From: Pseudomonas asgharzadehiana
GTDB lineage: Bacteria; Pseudomonadota; Gammaproteobacteria; Pseudomonadales; Pseudomonadaceae
Direction of reading: 5' to 3'
NCBI RefSeq assembly: GCF_019139815.1
Contig: NZ_CP077079.1
Span: 620,001 to 684,000, forward strand
Length of the DNA: 64,000 nt
Shown here: positions 1 through 11,230 of the stretch, piece after piece
Numbering within the stretch: position 1 is the first letter of the stretch
How the letters are laid out: each line of letters opens with the position of its first letter
Notes under the pieces: generated by a model
Told to the model about the DNA's origin: nothing
The model's input: only the letters and a program-made list of their open reading frames with translations
The model's database searches: none
Translations under genes and position numbers: made by a program

Positions 1-1199
1 CCCTTTGGCAACACTGCCACGTCGCAACCATGGCAGGCGGCAACTACTCGATCATCGAGGATGCCGCCATGGTCACTGCCGGCTCGCTGATTGAGTGGAT
101 CGGCCCGCGCAGCGAAGTACCGGTGGCGGATTACGCCCAACGGCACGACCTGCAAGGCGCGTGGGTCACCCCCGGGCTGATTGACTGCCACACCCACACG
201 GTGTTCGGCGGCAATCGCAGCGGCGAATTCGAGCAACGCCTTCAGGGCGTGAGCTACGCCGAGATCGCGGCCCAGGGCGGCGGTATTGCCAGCACCGTGC
301 GTGCCACCCGCGCTGCCACCGAAGACGAACTGTTTGCCGGCGCGCACAAGCGCCTGCGCAGTTTGCTGCGTGATGGCGTGACCACCGTGGAGATCAAGTC
401 CGGCTACGGCCTGGACCTGGCCAACGAACGCAAGATGCTGCGCGTGGCTCGTCGCCTGGGTGAAGCGTTGCCGGTCAGCGTGCGCGCCACCTGCCTGGCG
501 GCCCATGCGTTACCGCCCGAGTACAAGGACCATGCCGACGATTACATCGAGCACATCTGCAACGAGATGCTTCCGGCGCTGGCGGCTGAAGGGCTGGTGG
601 ATGCGGTGGATGCGTTCTGCGAATACCTGGCGTTTTCCACCGAGCAGGTGGAGCGAGTCTTCCAGGTTGCGCGGCAACTGGGCCTGCCGGTGAAGCTGCA
701 CGCCGAGCAACTGTCGTCGCTGCACGGCTCCAGCTTGGCGGCGCGTTACCAGGCGTTGTCGGCGGACCACCTGGAATTCATGACTGAAGAAGATGCCATC
801 GCCATGGCCGCCGCCGGCACCGTCGCGGTCTTGCTGCCGGGTGCGTTTTACTTCCTGCGTGAAACCCAGTTGCCGCCGATGGACGCGTTGCGCAAGCACG
901 GCGTGAAGATCGCCATCGCCAGCGACCTCAACCCTGGCACCTCGCCGGCGCTGTCGGTGCGCCTGATGTTGAACATGGCCTGCACCCTGTTCCGAATGAC
1001 CCCGGAAGAAGCCCTGGCCGGCGCCACGCAACATGCGGCGACCGCGTTGGGCATGGGCGACACCCACGGTTCGCTGGAAGTGGGCAAGGTTGCCGACTTT
1101 GTCGCCTGGCAGATCGATCGCCCCGCCGACCTGGCCTACTGGCTGGGCGGCGAACTGGATAAACGCGTCGTGCGCCATGGCGTCGACGTCACCGTTTAA
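1..1199 (+). CDS. hutI: Imidazolonepropionase, 5' end cut by window edge
   Basis: Hydrolyses 4-imidazolone-5-propanoate to N-formimino-L-glutamate, the third step of histidine degradation, in the cytoplasm. The frame is open to the left edge: codons before the internal ATG at 30 read LWQHCHVAT, which matches the usual HutI N-terminus, so only about three to five residues are missing from the roughly 400-residue enzyme. The amidohydrolase zinc motif [10 protein letters not shown], a second metal histidine in KLHAEQ and the Asp in [11 protein letters not shown] are visible. It is followed after 11 bases by hutG, as in Pseudomonas hut operons. The regulatory region lies outside the window. Confidence 0.95.
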   Translation, partial: LWQHCHVATMAGGNYSIIEDAAMVTAGSLIEWIGPRSEVPVADYAQRHDLQGAWVTPGLIDCHTHTVFGGNRSGEFEQRLQGVSYAEIAAQGGGIASTVRATRAATEDELFAGAHKRLRSLLRDGVTTVEIKSGYGLDLANERKMLRVARRLGEALPVSVRATCLAAHALPPEYKDHADDYIEHICNEMLPALAAEGLVDAVDAFCEYLAFSTEQVERVFQVARQLGLPVKLHAEQLSSLHGSSLAARYQALSADHLEFMTEEDAIAMAAAGTVAVLLPGAFYFLRETQLPPMDALRKHGVKIAIASDLNPGTSPALSVRLMLNMACTLFRMTPEEALAGATQHAATALGMGDTHGSLEVGKVADFVAWQIDRPADLAYWLGGELDKRVVRHGVDVTV

Positions 1200-1210
1200 G
1201 GAGCATTGCT

Positions 1211-2011
1211 GTGGATAAGGTTCTGAATTTCAAACAAGGCCGTGTGCCGCTGCTAATCAGCATGCCCCACGCCGGGCTGCGCCTTACCCCTGCGGTCGAG
1301 GCCGGGCTGATTGCCGAGGCGCAAAGCCTGCCGGATACGGACTGGCATATCCCGCGGTTATATGACTTTGCCGAAGAGCTGGGCGCCAGCACGCTCTCGG
1401 CACAGTACTCACGGTTTGTCATCGACTTGAACCGGCCCTCCGATAACAAACCGCTCTATGCCGGTGCCACCACCGGCCTCTATCCGCAGACGCTGTTTGA
1501 CGGCGTGCCGTTGTTCCGTGAAGGGCAGGCGCCCTCCGAGGAGGAACGTGCCAGCTACCTGCAAAAAATCTGGGGCCCGTATCACCGCCAACTGCAGGAA
1601 GAACTGGCACGCCTCAAGGCTGAGTTCGGTTACGCGCTGCTGTTTGACGCCCACTCGATCCGTTCGGTGATCCCGCACCTGTTCGAAGGCAAATTACCGG
1701 ACTTCAACCTCGGCACCTTCAACGGCGTCGCCTGTGACCCGGAATTGGCCAGTCAGTTGGAAGCCATCTGCGCCCAGCATCCCCCGTACACCCATGTGCT
1801 GAACGGGCGCTTCAAGGGCGGCCACATCACCCGGCACTACGGCAACCCGGCGCAGGATATTCATGCGGTGCAGCTGGAGTTGTGTCAAAGCACCTATATG
1901 GAAGAAATGGAGCCGTTTCGCTATCGACCTGACCTGGCCGAGCCGACTCGGGTGGTGCTTAAGCAATTGCTGGAGGGTTTGTTGGCTTGGGGGCAAAACC
2001 GCTACCGGTAA
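1211..2011 (+). CDS. hutG: N-formylglutamate deformylase
   Basis: Releases formate and glutamate from N-formyl-L-glutamate, the last step of the formylglutamate branch of histidine catabolism used by Pseudomonas. The 266-residue protein has the family motifs SMPHAG near residue 17, DAHSIRS near 145 and GRFKGGHITRHYG near 200, which supply metal ligands and the active site. The start is a GTG preceded by AAGGAG at 1198-1203, which overlaps the hutI stop, so it is translated as the distal gene of the hut operon. This is the Pseudomonas metallohydrolase type, not the agmatinase-like HutG of enterics. Confidence 0.94.
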   Translation: MDKVLNFKQGRVPLLISMPHAGLRLTPAVEAGLIAEAQSLPDTDWHIPRLYDFAEELGASTLSAQYSRFVIDLNRPSDNKPLYAGATTGLYPQTLFDGVPLFREGQAPSEEERASYLQKIWGPYHRQLQEELARLKAEFGYALLFDAHSIRSVIPHLFEGKLPDFNLGTFNGVACDPELASQLEAICAQHPPYTHVLNGRFKGGHITRHYGNPAQDIHAVQLELCQSTYMEEMEPFRYRPDLAEPTRVVLKQLLEGLLAWGQNRYR

Positions 2012-2150
2012 GGGAGGCCGAACAGGCGCGAGCTGACACAGGTCTGAGTGCGCAAGGACATGCTCATTGCACAATTCGGGTTTATAGTGCCGGACGGCAC
2101 AATAAAAGATGTCCCCCCAGGGATGAACCCGAACCCCTACGGAGCGCGCA

Positions 2151-3122
2151 ATGCAGACTTGGTACCCGCAGATCAAACCCTACGCCCGGCACGATCTGGC
2201 AGTCGATGACACCCACACGCTGTACGTCGATGAAAGTGGCTCTCCCGAAGGCTTGCCCGTCGTATTCATCCATGGTGGCCCTGGTTCCGGTTGTGATGCC
2301 CAGAGCCGCTGCTATTTCGACCCGAACCTGTACCGCATCGTCACCTTCGACCAGCGTGGCTGCGGGCGTTCCACCCCCCGCGCCAGCCTGGAAAACAACA
2401 CCACCTGGGACCTGGTCGCCGACCTTGAGCGCATCCGCGAGCACCTGGGCATCGAAAAGTGGGTGCTGTTCGGCGGTTCCTGGGGCTCGACCCTGTCCCT
2501 GGCCTACGCGCAAACCCATCCGGAGCGTGTACACGGCCTGATCGTGCGGGGCATTTTCCTCGCCCGCCCGCAGGACATCCATTGGTTCTACCAGGAGGGC
2601 GCGAGCCGTCTGTTCCCGGACTACTGGCAGGATTACCTCGCGCCGATCCCACCGGAAGAGCGCCACGACATGATCGCCGCCTACCACAAGCGCCTCACCG
2701 GCAACGACCAGATCGCGCAGATGCACGCCGCCAAAGCCTGGTCCGGGTGGGAAGGTCGCATGCTGGGCCTGTGCCCGAGCCCGCAGCATGTGGAGCGGTT
2801 TTCCGAGCCGCAGCGCGCCCTGTCCATCGCGCGTATCGAGTGCCACTACTTCACCAACAACTCATTCCTTGAGCCCAACCAACTGATCCGCGATATGCAC
2901 AAGATCGCCCATCTGCCTGGCGTAATCATCCACGGCCGCTACGATATGATCTGCCCGCTGGATAACGCCTGGGAGCTGCATCAAGCTTGGCCGAACAGCG
3001 AGCTGCAGGTAATTCGCGAGGCGGGCCATGCGGCCTCCGAGCCTGGCATCACCGATGCATTGGTCCGTGCGACCAGCGAGATGGCACGGCGCCTGCTTGA
3101 TCTTCCGCCTGAAGAAGCATGA
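2151..3122 (+). CDS. pip: Proline iminopeptidase
   Basis: Cytoplasmic alpha/beta hydrolase (peptidase family S33) that removes N-terminal proline from peptides. The 323-residue product shows the oxyanion motif HGGPGSG, the nucleophile elbow GGSWGS around residue 110, a catalytic Asp in GRYDMICP and the His in EAGHAASEP. Length matches the family. The stop codon overlaps the start of dtd by four bases (ATGA), so the two genes are translationally coupled. The gap from hutG (139 bases) probably holds its promoter. Confidence 0.95.
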   Translation: MQTWYPQIKPYARHDLAVDDTHTLYVDESGSPEGLPVVFIHGGPGSGCDAQSRCYFDPNLYRIVTFDQRGCGRSTPRASLENNTTWDLVADLERIREHLGIEKWVLFGGSWGSTLSLAYAQTHPERVHGLIVRGIFLARPQDIHWFYQEGASRLFPDYWQDYLAPIPPEERHDMIAAYHKRLTGNDQIAQMHAAKAWSGWEGRMLGLCPSPQHVERFSEPQRALSIARIECHYFTNNSFLEPNQLIRDMHKIAHLPGVIIHGRYDMICPLDNAWELHQAWPNSELQVIREAGHAASEPGITDALVRATSEMARRLLDLPPEEA

Positions 3123-3556
3123 AAGGTTTGTTACAGCGGGTGCGTGGCGCCCGGGTCGAGGTGGCGGGCGAAGTCATCGGGTCGGTTGACCAGGGGGTGC
3201 TGGTGCTGGTGGCGGTCGAACCTTCAGATACCCCGGAGAGCGCCGATAAGCTGCTGCACAAATTGCTGAACTACCGAGTGTTCAGCGATGACCAAGGCAA
3301 GATGAACCTGTCGCTCAAGGATATCGACGGCGGTTTGCTGCTGGTGTCGCAGTTCACCCTGGCGGCGGACACCAAGAGCGGGCTGCGGCCAAGTTTCTCG
3401 AAAGCCGCACCGCCGGCCTTGGGAGAGGCGCTTTTTGAGCACCTGTTGTTACAAGCGCAACAATTGCATGGCAAGGTGGCGTCGGGGCGTTTTGGCGCCG
3501 ATATGCAGGTGCATTTGGTCAATGATGGCCCTGTGACCTTTCTCTTACAGACGTGA
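3119..3556 (+). CDS. dtd: D-aminoacyl-tRNA deacylase
   Basis: Hydrolyses D-amino acids mischarged on tRNA, and glycine from tRNA-Ala, as a cytoplasmic homodimer. At 145 residues it has the normal family length and carries both signature segments: [20 protein letters not shown] in the middle and NDGPVTF near the C-terminus, which provides the cis Gly-Pro chirality gate. It overlaps pip by four bases. Confidence 0.95.
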   Translation: MKGLLQRVRGARVEVAGEVIGSVDQGVLVLVAVEPSDTPESADKLLHKLLNYRVFSDDQGKMNLSLKDIDGGLLLVSQFTLAADTKSGLRPSFSKAAPPALGEALFEHLLLQAQQLHGKVASGRFGADMQVHLVNDGPVTFLLQT

Positions 3557-3823
3557 ATGTATTAAAAACGACTTTTAATGCCTAAAAACGCAGGTTTTCG
3601 CTACAAATACTTCGTTGCCCCTGATGCGTTGTCTCGCGGGCTACTAGATAATCGCGCGCTACGGGGATCAGCGTTGTTTGGTCCATTTTTGACTTAGGTA
3701 GAGACTTGTCCGACAACCATTGGGGAATCATTTTGACCCATGGGAGTCGGAACAATGCTCGCCAACCTGGCATATAGATAGCTGGCCGTTGGTTTTTTGA
3801 TCTGTTTTCGGCGAGGGTTGCTC
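3557..3823. other. Intergenic leader region of opgGH
   Basis: This 267-base stretch has no convincing gene. It is more AT-rich than its surroundings just after dtd and should hold the opgGH promoter. I could not assign a good -35/-10 pair. A small AT-rich inverted repeat (ATTAAAA/TTTTAAT, near 3560-3577) follows the dtd stop but lacks a terminator U-tract. Confidence 0.4.
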
Positions 3824-5560
3824 GTGATTGTTAGTCCCTGTAATGCACCAAAATTGTCTGCCAAACGGTTACGAAACGCACTGGTGACGGGCTCTGCCCT
3901 GTTTTGCCTGTTCGGCGCGGGTCAACTGTGGGCATTCAGTCTGGATGATGTGTCGGCCAAGGCAAAAGAGCTGGCCGGGCAGAAGTACGAAGCTCCGCGC
4001 AGCAATCTGCCGAACGAATTCCGTGAAATGAAGTTCGCGGACTACCAGAAGATTCGTTTCCGCAACGAAAAAGCCGAATGGGCCGATCAGAACACCCCGT
4101 TCAAGCTGTCCTTCTATCACCAGGGTATGCACTTTGATACACCGGTGAAAATCAACGAAGTCACCGCTGACAGCGTCCAGGAAATCAAATACGACCCGTC
4201 GCGTTTCGATTTCGGTGACGTGAAGTTTGATCCTAAAGCCACCGAACAGCTGGGTTATGCCGGCTTTCGTGTGCTGTACCCGATCAACAAGAACGACAAG
4301 CAAGACGAAATCATGACCATGCTCGGCGCGAGCTATTTCCGCGTTGTCGGCAAGGACCAGGTGTATGGCCTGTCCGCGCGTGGCATGGCAATCGACACTG
4401 CGCTGCCGTCCGGCGAAGAATTCCCGCGCTTCACCGAGTTCTGGATCGAGCGTCCAAAACCGGGTGACAAGCACCTGGTGATCTTTGCCCTGTTGGATTC
4501 GCCACGCGCGACCGGCGCTTATCGCCTGATCCTGCGCCCGGGTACCGACACGGTTGTCGATGTCAAATCCCAGATGTTCCTGCGCGACAAGGTCAGCAAG
4601 CTGGGCGTTGCCCCGCTGACCAGCATGTTCCTGTTCGGCGCGAACCAGCCGTCCAAGGTGCTCAACTACCGTCGCGAGTTGCATGACTCCAGTGGCCTGT
4701 CGATTCATGCCGGCAACGGCGAGTGGATCTGGCGCCCGCTGAACAACCCGAAACACCTGTCGGTGAGCAATTTCAGCGTGGAAAACCCGCGCGGTTTCGG
4801 CCTGCTGCAACGTGGCCGCAACTTCAGCCACTACGAAGACCTGGACGACAACTACGACAAGCGTCCAAGCGCCTGGATCGAGCCTGAAGGCGACTGGGGC
4901 AAGGGTTCCGTCGACCTGGTCGAGATCCCGACCGCCGATGAAACCAACGACAACATCGTTGCCTTCTGGAGCCCGGAGAAATTGCCGGAAGTCGGTCAGC
5001 CGCTCGAAGTGGCCTACCGCCTGCACTGGACCCTCGACGACGCCGCGTTCCACTCGCCGGACAGCGCCTGGGTCAAGCAGACCTTGCGTTCCACTGGCGA
5101 TGTGAAGCAATCCAACCTGATCCGTCAGCCGGACGGCAGCGTGGCTTACCTGGTCGATTTCGAGGGCCCGGCCCTGAAGCGACTGCTGCCGGACGCCCCG
5201 GTGCGCAGCCAGGTGAGCGTGGGTGACAACGCTGAACTGGTGGAAAACAGCGTGCGTTACAACGAACACACCAAAGGCTGGCGCCTGACCCTGCGCATGA
5301 AGATCAAGGACGCAAGCAAACCGACCGAAATGCGTGCGGCCCTGGTGCAGGACGTTCCCCAGGCCGAGCCTGAGCATGTTTCTACCCAGGTGCTCAAGGC
5401 CGACAAGGTCTTGGCCAAGCAGCACGAGAAACAGGCCAAGAAAGACGCGAAAGACAAGGAAGCCAAGCAGCCAGAAGCTGCCCCAGCCACACCGGAGCCG
5501 ATCAAGACCGAGCAAGTCCTGACCGAAACCTGGAGCTATCAGTTGCCTGCCGATGAGTAA
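3824..5560 (+). CDS. opgG: Periplasmic glucan biosynthesis protein OpgG
   Basis: Periplasmic protein needed with OpgH to make osmoregulated periplasmic glucans (beta-1,2 backbone with beta-1,6 branches). I chose the GTG at 3824 because it gives a 578-residue protein beginning [10 protein letters not shown] with GCGAGG just upstream. The frame is open to an ATG at 3797 but the extra residues look non-native. A twin-basic n-region, a hydrophobic core (about residues 17-35) and a cleavage site after WA near residue 37 form a signal peptide. The C-terminus carries a Lys/Ala-rich linker ([20 protein letters not shown]) before the last conserved strand. It overlaps opgH by eight bases. Confidence 0.93.
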   Translation: MIVSPCNAPKLSAKRLRNALVTGSALFCLFGAGQLWAFSLDDVSAKAKELAGQKYEAPRSNLPNEFREMKFADYQKIRFRNEKAEWADQNTPFKLSFYHQGMHFDTPVKINEVTADSVQEIKYDPSRFDFGDVKFDPKATEQLGYAGFRVLYPINKNDKQDEIMTMLGASYFRVVGKDQVYGLSARGMAIDTALPSGEEFPRFTEFWIERPKPGDKHLVIFALLDSPRATGAYRLILRPGTDTVVDVKSQMFLRDKVSKLGVAPLTSMFLFGANQPSKVLNYRRELHDSSGLSIHAGNGEWIWRPLNNPKHLSVSNFSVENPRGFGLLQRGRNFSHYEDLDDNYDKRPSAWIEPEGDWGKGSVDLVEIPTADETNDNIVAFWSPEKLPEVGQPLEVAYRLHWTLDDAAFHSPDSAWVKQTLRSTGDVKQSNLIRQPDGSVAYLVDFEGPALKRLLPDAPVRSQVSVGDNAELVENSVRYNEHTKGWRLTLRMKIKDASKPTEMRAALVQDVPQAEPEHVSTQVLKADKVLAKQHEKQAKKDAKDKEAKQPEAAPATPEPIKTEQVLTETWSYQLPADE

Positions 5561-8123
5561 TTCTCAAGCCCGGCCAGAGACGCTCTCCGAGTATCTGGCG
5601 CATCTACCGATGACCGCTGAGCAGCGTGCCGAATTGGCGGGCTGCGCATCCTTCAGCGAGTTGCACGAGCGGTTGTCGTCATCGACCTTCGATGCGCCAG
5701 CCGACGCCGCCCAAGCGTCGGTTGGCAGCCGGTTGAACCTCAGCACGGCCGAAGAGTTGCAAGACGCCGAAATGCTCGCGCTCGACGCGAGCGGCCGTGT
5801 GTGCCTCAAGGCCACGCCGCCGATTCGTCGCACTCGCGTGGTACCGGAGCCGTGGCGCACCAACATCCTGGTGCGTGGCTGGCGTCGTATCACCGGCCGC
5901 AGCAACCCGCCCAAACCACCGAAGGATGAACGCGTATTGCCGGCCGCGCGCTGGCGTACGGTCGGTTCGATCCGTCGTTACATCCTGCTGGTGCTGATGC
6001 TCGGCCAGACCATCGTGGCCGGCTGGTACATGAAAGGCATCATGCCGTACCAGGGCTGGTCGCTGGTCGACTTCGACGAGATCCGCAACCAGACCCTGCT
6101 GCAAACGGCTACCCAGGTTCTGCCTTACGCCCTGCAAACCAGCATCCTGATCATGTTCGGGATTTTGTTCTGCTGGGTGTCGGCGGGTTTCTGGACGGCC
6201 TTGATGGGCTTTCTTGAACTGCTCACCGGTCACGATAAATACCGCATCTCCGGTAAAAGTGCCGGCGACGAGCCGATTCCGAAAGAGGCGCGTACCGCGC
6301 TGGTGATGCCGATCTGCAACGAAGACGTGCCGCGTGTATTCGCCGGCCTGCGGGCGACGTTCGAATCGGTGGCCGCCACCGGTGACCTCGATCGCTTCGA
6401 CTTCTTCGTGCTCAGCGACAGCAATGACGCCGACATTTGTATCGCCGAACAGCAAGCCTGGCTCGACGTGTGCCGCGAAGCCGGTGGCTTCGGCAAGATC
6501 TTCTATCGCCGTCGTCGCCGTCGCGTAAAGCGCAAGAGCGGCAACCTGGACGACTTCTGCCGTCGTTGGGGCGGTGACTACAAGTACATGGTCGTGCTCG
6601 ACGCGGACTCCGTGATGAGCGGCGAATGCCTGACCAGCCTGGTGCGCCTGATGGAAGCCACGCCGGATGCCGGGATTATCCAGACCGCGCCACGTGCGTC
6701 GGGCATGGACACCCTGTATGCGCGCATGCAGCAGTTTGCCACCCGTGTGTACGGCCCGCTGTTCACCGCCGGTCTGCACTTCTGGCAGCTGGGTGAATCC
6801 CACTACTGGGGTCACAACGCGATCATCCGCATGAAGCCGTTTATCGAGCACTGCGCCCTGGCGCCTTTGCCCGGTAAAGGCGCGTTCGCCGGCTCCATCC
6901 TGTCCCACGACTTCGTTGAAGCGGCGCTGATGCGCCGTGCCGGCTGGGGCGTGTGGATTGCCTACGACCTGCCGGGCAGCTACGAAGAACTGCCGCCCAA
7001 CCTGCTGGACGAACTCAAGCGTGACCGTCGCTGGTGCCACGGTAACCTGATGAACTTCCGCCTGTTCCTGGTCAAAGGCATGCACCCGGTGCACCGTGCG
7101 GTGTTCCTGACCGGCGTGATGTCGTACCTGTCGGCACCGTTGTGGTTTCTGTTCCTGGTGTTGTCCACGGCCTTGCTGGCGGTGAACACCCTGATGGAAC
7201 CCCAGTACTTCATGGCACCCCGCCAGTTGTACCCACTGTGGCCGCAATGGCATCCGGACAAGGCGGTGGCGCTGTTTTCCACCACCATCGTGCTGCTGTT
7301 CCTGCCTAAACTGCTGAGCATCATCCTGATCTGGGCAAAGGGCGCGAAAGAGTTCGGCGGCAAGTTCAAGGTCACCATGTCGATGCTGCTGGAGATGCTG
7401 TTCTCCATGCTGCTGGCGCCGGTGCGGATGATTTTCCACACCCGTTTCGTGCTTGCCGCGTTCCTCGGCTGGGCCGCCACCTGGAACTCGCCCAAGCGTG
7501 ACGACGACTCGACCACCTGGGGCGAGGCGTTCAAGCGTCACGGGACCCAGACCTTGCTGGGCTTCCTGTGGGCCCTGCTGGTGGTGTGGTTGAACCCAAG
7601 CTTCCTGTGGTGGCTGGTGCCGATCGTCGGTTCGCTGATGCTGTCGATTCCGGTATCGGTGATCTCCAGCCGTGTGAACCTGGGCCTCAAGTCTCGCGAC
7701 GAGAGCCTGTTCCTGATTCCTGAGGAATACAACCCGCCGCAAGCGCTGCAGTCGACCGAGAAGTACACCCACGAAAACCGCTGGCACGCCTTGCACGACG
7801 GGTTTGTGCGTTCGGTGGTCGACCCGCAGCAGAACGCCCTGGCGTGTGCCCTGGCGACTTCGCGTCACCGTGAGGCCGAGCCGATCGAATACCTGCGTAC
7901 CGAGCGCGTTCGCCATGCGTTGAAAGTCGGCCCTGCCGGCCTCAACAACGCCGAGCGCGTTGCCTTGCTCAGTGATCCGGTGGCCCTGGGCCGCCTGCAC
8001 GAGCAGGTCTGGAGCGAAGGGCATGCCGAGTGGCTGGCCGCCTGGCGTGACTCGATCAAAGCCGACCCGCACGCGCCGTTGCTGCCGCTGCAACCGCTGT
8101 CGTCCCAGGCCCAACCGGCCTGA
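5553..8123 (+). CDS. opgH: Glucans biosynthesis glucosyltransferase OpgH
   Basis: Inner-membrane family 2 glycosyltransferase that polymerises the osmoregulated periplasmic glucan backbone from UDP-glucose. The 856-residue protein has a cytoplasmic N-terminus, TM segments near residues 140-160 and 190-220, and a GT2 domain with the DSND and VLDADSVM acidic motifs. The acceptor-site RDRRW motif follows, then several TM helices in the C-terminal half (for example around 520-545, 570-595 and 670-710). It starts at the ATG overlapping the opgG 3' end, so opgGH is a two-gene operon ended by the hairpin at 8129-8157. Confidence 0.95.
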   Translation: MSNSQARPETLSEYLAHLPMTAEQRAELAGCASFSELHERLSSSTFDAPADAAQASVGSRLNLSTAEELQDAEMLALDASGRVCLKATPPIRRTRVVPEPWRTNILVRGWRRITGRSNPPKPPKDERVLPAARWRTVGSIRRYILLVLMLGQTIVAGWYMKGIMPYQGWSLVDFDEIRNQTLLQTATQVLPYALQTSILIMFGILFCWVSAGFWTALMGFLELLTGHDKYRISGKSAGDEPIPKEARTALVMPICNEDVPRVFAGLRATFESVAATGDLDRFDFFVLSDSNDADICIAEQQAWLDVCREAGGFGKIFYRRRRRRVKRKSGNLDDFCRRWGGDYKYMVVLDADSVMSGECLTSLVRLMEATPDAGIIQTAPRASGMDTLYARMQQFATRVYGPLFTAGLHFWQLGESHYWGHNAIIRMKPFIEHCALAPLPGKGAFAGSILSHDFVEAALMRRAGWGVWIAYDLPGSYEELPPNLLDELKRDRRWCHGNLMNFRLFLVKGMHPVHRAVFLTGVMSYLSAPLWFLFLVLSTALLAVNTLMEPQYFMAPRQLYPLWPQWHPDKAVALFSTTIVLLFLPKLLSIILIWAKGAKEFGGKFKVTMSMLLEMLFSMLLAPVRMIFHTRFVLAAFLGWAATWNSPKRDDDSTTWGEAFKRHGTQTLLGFLWALLVVWLNPSFLWWLVPIVGSLMLSIPVSVISSRVNLGLKSRDESLFLIPEEYNPPQALQSTEKYTHENRWHALHDGFVRSVVDPQQNALACALATSRHREAEPIEYLRTERVRHALKVGPAGLNNAERVALLSDPVALGRLHEQVWSEGHAEWLAAWRDSIKADPHAPLLPLQPLSSQAQPA

Positions 8124-8128
8124 TTCAG

Positions 8129-8160
8129 ACACCCCCGAGGGCTCACCTCGGGGGTGTTTC
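8129..8160 (+). terminator. Rho-independent terminator of opgGH
   Basis: A perfect 12-base-pair stem, ACACCCCCGAGG (8129-8140) with CCTCGGGGGTGT (8146-8157), closes a five-base GCTCA loop five bases after the opgH stop. The T-run is short (TTTC), but the stem is very stable. Confidence 0.85.
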
Positions 8161-8310
8161 AAACGCTGGTCCTACAGCGTTTTGCGTCTCTTCTTTGTCG
8201 TTCTGACCCTCTGTTATTTCGAAACAAAAGACCCTCGTTCGAGGCGTATTTGCCTGCGTGCGGCTGGGGTAGGATCGCCCCCCAAAATTGACTCGGTCAC
8301 AGGGGGATCC

Positions 8311-9120
8311 ATGATCAAAAGGTATTGTTCGGCCTTGCTGCTTGGCGCTGTTGCATTAATTCACACTGGCCAGGCGCTGGCCGGTGCCATCGATGACGCG
8401 GTGCGGCGCGGGGTGCTCAAAGTGGGCACCACACCCACCTATGTCCCCTTCGAAATGACCGATAAGCAGGGGCGCATCGTCGGCTTTGAAATCGACCTGC
8501 TCAAGGTGATGAGCCAGGCCCTTGGCGTGGAGCTGGAACTGGTCTCGGTGCCCTACACCGAGCTGATAAAGGGCCTGCAGGCCAAGCACTTCGACCTGAT
8601 CGGCAGCGGCATGACGGTTACCCAGGAGCGCAACCTGGCGCTGAACTTCAGTGACTCCTTCATCGTGGTGGGCCAGACCGTGCTGTTGCGCCCCGGCCTG
8701 CTCGGCAAAGTTGCCAGTGTTGAAGACCTCGACGATGCCAGCTACCGGATCGCTGCCACCGAAGGCACCACCGGCGAGTCCGCGGCGCAGCGCTTTCTGG
8801 GCGCGGCGCGGGTGAGCAGCTTTGCGACGCCGGAAGAAGGCGTGCGCCAGGTTGTGATCGGTGCGGCTGATGCGTTTGTTCACGATGCGCCCTACAACCT
8901 GATCGCCCTGAGCCGCCCGGAAAACAGCGCGCTGCTTTTACTGGAGCAACCTTTCACCTTCGAACCCTTGGCGTTTGGCGTGAAAAAAGGTGATTTCGAC
9001 AGCCTCAACTGGATCAACCATTTCCTCAACCAAGTGGCCCAGGACGGCACCTACGATCGGCTGCATGACAAGTGGTTCAAGGACACCGCCTGGCTCGGCG
9101 AAATCGACTCGAAGTCATAA
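8311..9120 (+). CDS. Amino acid ABC transporter substrate-binding protein (first copy)
   Basis: Periplasmic solute-binding protein of the polar amino acid uptake family (SBP_bac_3). The 269-residue precursor has a signal peptide ending near AGQALA/GA. It then shows the lobe-1 start GVLKVGTTPTYVPFEM, the family signature GFEIDLLKVMSQALGVEL, and GSGMTVTQERNLALNFS, which carries ligand-contacting residues. GGGGAT lies just before the ATG. It is a clear paralogue of the next gene; both precede the same permease and ATPase. It is less charged than its twin and about as long. The ligand cannot be named from sequence. Confidence 0.88.
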   Translation: MIKRYCSALLLGAVALIHTGQALAGAIDDAVRRGVLKVGTTPTYVPFEMTDKQGRIVGFEIDLLKVMSQALGVELELVSVPYTELIKGLQAKHFDLIGSGMTVTQERNLALNFSDSFIVVGQTVLLRPGLLGKVASVEDLDDASYRIAATEGTTGESAAQRFLGAARVSSFATPEEGVRQVVIGAADAFVHDAPYNLIALSRPENSALLLLEQPFTFEPLAFGVKKGDFDSLNWINHFLNQVAQDGTYDRLHDKWFKDTAWLGEIDSKS

Positions 9121-9328
9121 CTGCTTACATAACCGTCCGATACCGACGCGATACGGGCAGGTGTCTACCTCGTGCGCTTGGCTGCACCCTTGTGGGGCTT
9201 TTGCGACATATGCCGACAACAATTACCCGTGAAACCTTTGTGGCAGACAGCGAGTGGGTTAGCATCGCACCCCGACTGGGTGCGGCCCTTTTGCGCGCCG
9301 ATCTTATAAGAAACGTTCAGGGGATTTG

Positions 9329-10129
9329 ATGATGAAAAAGTATCTTTCGATGCTGCTGCTAGGCATCACCGCGCTGATGGCGGTCAACGCGGCGCAGGCC
9401 GGTGCCATCGACGATGCGGTCAAACGCGGCACATTGAAAGTCGGCATGGACCCGACCTACATGCCGTTCGAAATGACAGACAAGCGCGGTGACATCATCG
9501 GTTTTGAAGTCGACATCCTCAAGGCCATGGCCAAGTCCATGGGCGTCAAGCTGGAGCTGGTGTCCACCGGTTATGACGGCATCATCCCGGCCTTCCTGAC
9601 CGGCAAGTTCGACATGATCGGCAGCGGCATGACCCTGACCCAGGAACGCAACCTGCGCCTGAATTTCAGCGAACCCTTCATCGTGGTCGGCCAGACCCTG
9701 CTGATCCGCAAAGAGTTGGAAGGCACCATCAAGTCCTACAAAGACCTCAACGACGAGAAATACCGCCTGACCTCCAAGCTGGGCACCACCGGTGAGATGG
9801 TCGCCAAGAAGTTGATCGCCAAAGCCAAGTACCACGGCTATGACAATGAGCAGGAAGGCGTGCTGGACGTGGTCAACGGCAAGGCTGACGCGTTTGTCTA
9901 CGACGCACCGTACAACGTGGTGGCCGAGAAGAAGGTGGGTAACGGCAAGCTGGTGTTCCTCGACGAACCCTTCACGTTTGAGCCATTGGCCTTTGGCCTG
10001 AAGAAGGGCGACTACGACAGCGTCAACTTCATCAATAACTTCCTGCACCAGATCAAGAATGACGGCACCTACGATCGCATCCATGACAAGTGGTTCAAAA
10101 GCTCCGAGTGGCTCAAGGACATGGAATAA
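9329..10129 (+). CDS. Amino acid ABC transporter substrate-binding protein (second copy)
   Basis: Second SBP_bac_3 protein, 266 residues, closely related to the preceding one through the whole length (shared GAIDDAVKRG-LKVG, PFEMTDK, GSGMT-TQERNL-LNFS, TYDR-HDKWFK). The signal peptide ends near NAAQA/GA. I start at the ATG at 9329 (MMKKYLS), with GGGGAT about five bases upstream; the next ATG at 9332 is equally possible. The 208-base gap from the first copy is long enough for its own promoter, so the two proteins may be differently expressed. It is separated from the permease gene by a REPIN. Confidence 0.88.
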   Translation: MMKKYLSMLLLGITALMAVNAAQAGAIDDAVKRGTLKVGMDPTYMPFEMTDKRGDIIGFEVDILKAMAKSMGVKLELVSTGYDGIIPAFLTGKFDMIGSGMTLTQERNLRLNFSEPFIVVGQTLLIRKELEGTIKSYKDLNDEKYRLTSKLGTTGEMVAKKLIAKAKYHGYDNEQEGVLDVVNGKADAFVYDAPYNVVAEKKVGNGKLVFLDEPFTFEPLAFGLKKGDYDSVNFINNFLHQIKNDGTYDRIHDKWFKSSEWLKDME

Positions 10130-10153
10130 GGCTTTAGACCGAGGCGCGCCCTT

Positions 10154-10231
10154 CGCGAGCAAGCCCGCTCTCACATTCGACCGCATTCTCATGTTGGAAC
10201 TCGGTCAAGTGTGGGAGCGGGCTTGCTCGCG
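10154..10231. repeat. REPIN (inverted REP pair, GCGGGCTTGCTCGCG type)
   Basis: Two inverted copies of a Pseudomonas REP palindrome, at 10154-10178 and 10209-10231, share the core GAGCGGGCTTGCTCGCG. They flank a 30-base spacer and lie inside the transporter operon between the second binding protein and the permease, where they could stabilise the upstream mRNA or cause partial termination. This core differs from the GGGGGCTTG type at the other sites in the window. Confidence 0.85.
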
Positions 10232-10270
10232 CAAGCGGCCTCACAGGCGACACCAATCCCGGAACCTGAA

Positions 10271-11230
10271 ATGAAACAGAAAAAAGCCCAATGGCCCTGG
10301 CACCTGCTGACCGTGGTCGTGCTGGTTGGCCTGGCGGGCGCCTTGTATTACGCCACCTCGCTGATGTCCTACGAATGGCGCTGGAACCGTGTGCCGCAGT
10401 ACTTTGCCTATCAGGCCGAAGAGGCTCAGCGGGCGGCGGATATCTCCACCGTCATCGAGTTGGTCCGCAAAGGCGACGTTGCCGAAGTGACCCTGCGCAA
10501 CGACGCCGGTACCGAACAACGAGTGATGGTTGCCGACAACAGCCTGCAAGTGGCGCGCGGCGATGACGTGGCCGAGGGCGATGTCATCGGTGTGAACCGC
10601 CATTGGGCATTGGGCCCGCTGATGTGGGGCTTGTGGACCACGCTGTGGCTGTCGGTGGTGTCCGGCGTCCTGGGCCTGGCTATTGGCCTGGCCACCGGGC
10701 TGTGCCGGCTGTCCAGCAACCCGACCCTGCGCGATCTGTCGACAATCTACGTCGAACTTGTGCGCGGCACGCCGTTATTGGTGCAGATCTTCATTTTCTA
10801 TTTCTTTATCGGCACGGTGCTCAACCTGTCCCGGGAATTCGCCGGGATCGCCGCGCTGTCGCTGTTCACCGGCGCCTACGTGGCGGAAATCGTCCGCGCC
10901 GGCGTGCAGTCCATCACCCGTGGCCAGAACGAAGCCGCGCGTTCCCTGGGCCTGAGTGCCGGCCAGTCGATGCGCCATGTGGTGCTGCCGCAGGCATTCA
11001 AGCGCGTGCTGCCGCCCCTGGCCGGGCAATTTATCAGCCTGGTGAAAGACACCTCGCTGGTGTCGGTGATCGCAATTACCGAATTGCTCAAGAGCGGCCG
11101 CGAGGTGATCACCACCTCGTTCTCGCCGTTTGAAATCCTGTTCTGCGTTGCAGGCCTGTACCTGCTGATCAACCTGCCGCTGTCGAAAATGGCCAGCCGG
11201 CTTGAGCGGAGGCTCGCCCAAAGTGATTGA
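10271..11230 (+). CDS. Amino acid ABC transporter permease
   Basis: Inner-membrane channel subunit of a polar amino acid importer (HisM/GlnP family), 319 residues from the ATG at 10271. A TM helix near residues 10-30 is followed by an approximately 90-residue soluble insertion, then the core TM bundle. The EAA cytoplasmic loop is [20 protein letters not shown], the contact point for the ATPase. The N-terminal insertion makes it longer than the common 220-250 residue members. The 3' end overlaps the ATPase gene. Confidence 0.9.
   Translation: MKQKKAQWPWHLLTVVVLVGLAGALYYATSLMSYEWRWNRVPQYFAYQAEEAQRAADISTVIELVRKGDVAEVTLRNDAGTEQRVMVADNSLQVARGDDVAEGDVIGVNRHWALGPLMWGLWTTLWLSVVSGVLGLAIGLATGLCRLSSNPTLRDLSTIYVELVRGTPLLVQIFIFYFFIGTVLNLSREFAGIAALSLFTGAYVAEIVRAGVQSITRGQNEAARSLGLSAGQSMRHVVLPQAFKRVLPPLAGQFISLVKDTSLVSVIAITELLKSGREVITTSFSPFEILFCVAGLYLLINLPLSKMASRLERRLAQSD

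Noticed and set aside
7960..8310. N-terminal extension of the first binding protein back into opgH
   Set aside because: It crosses the opgH stop and the terminator and precedes an obvious signal peptide start at 8311.
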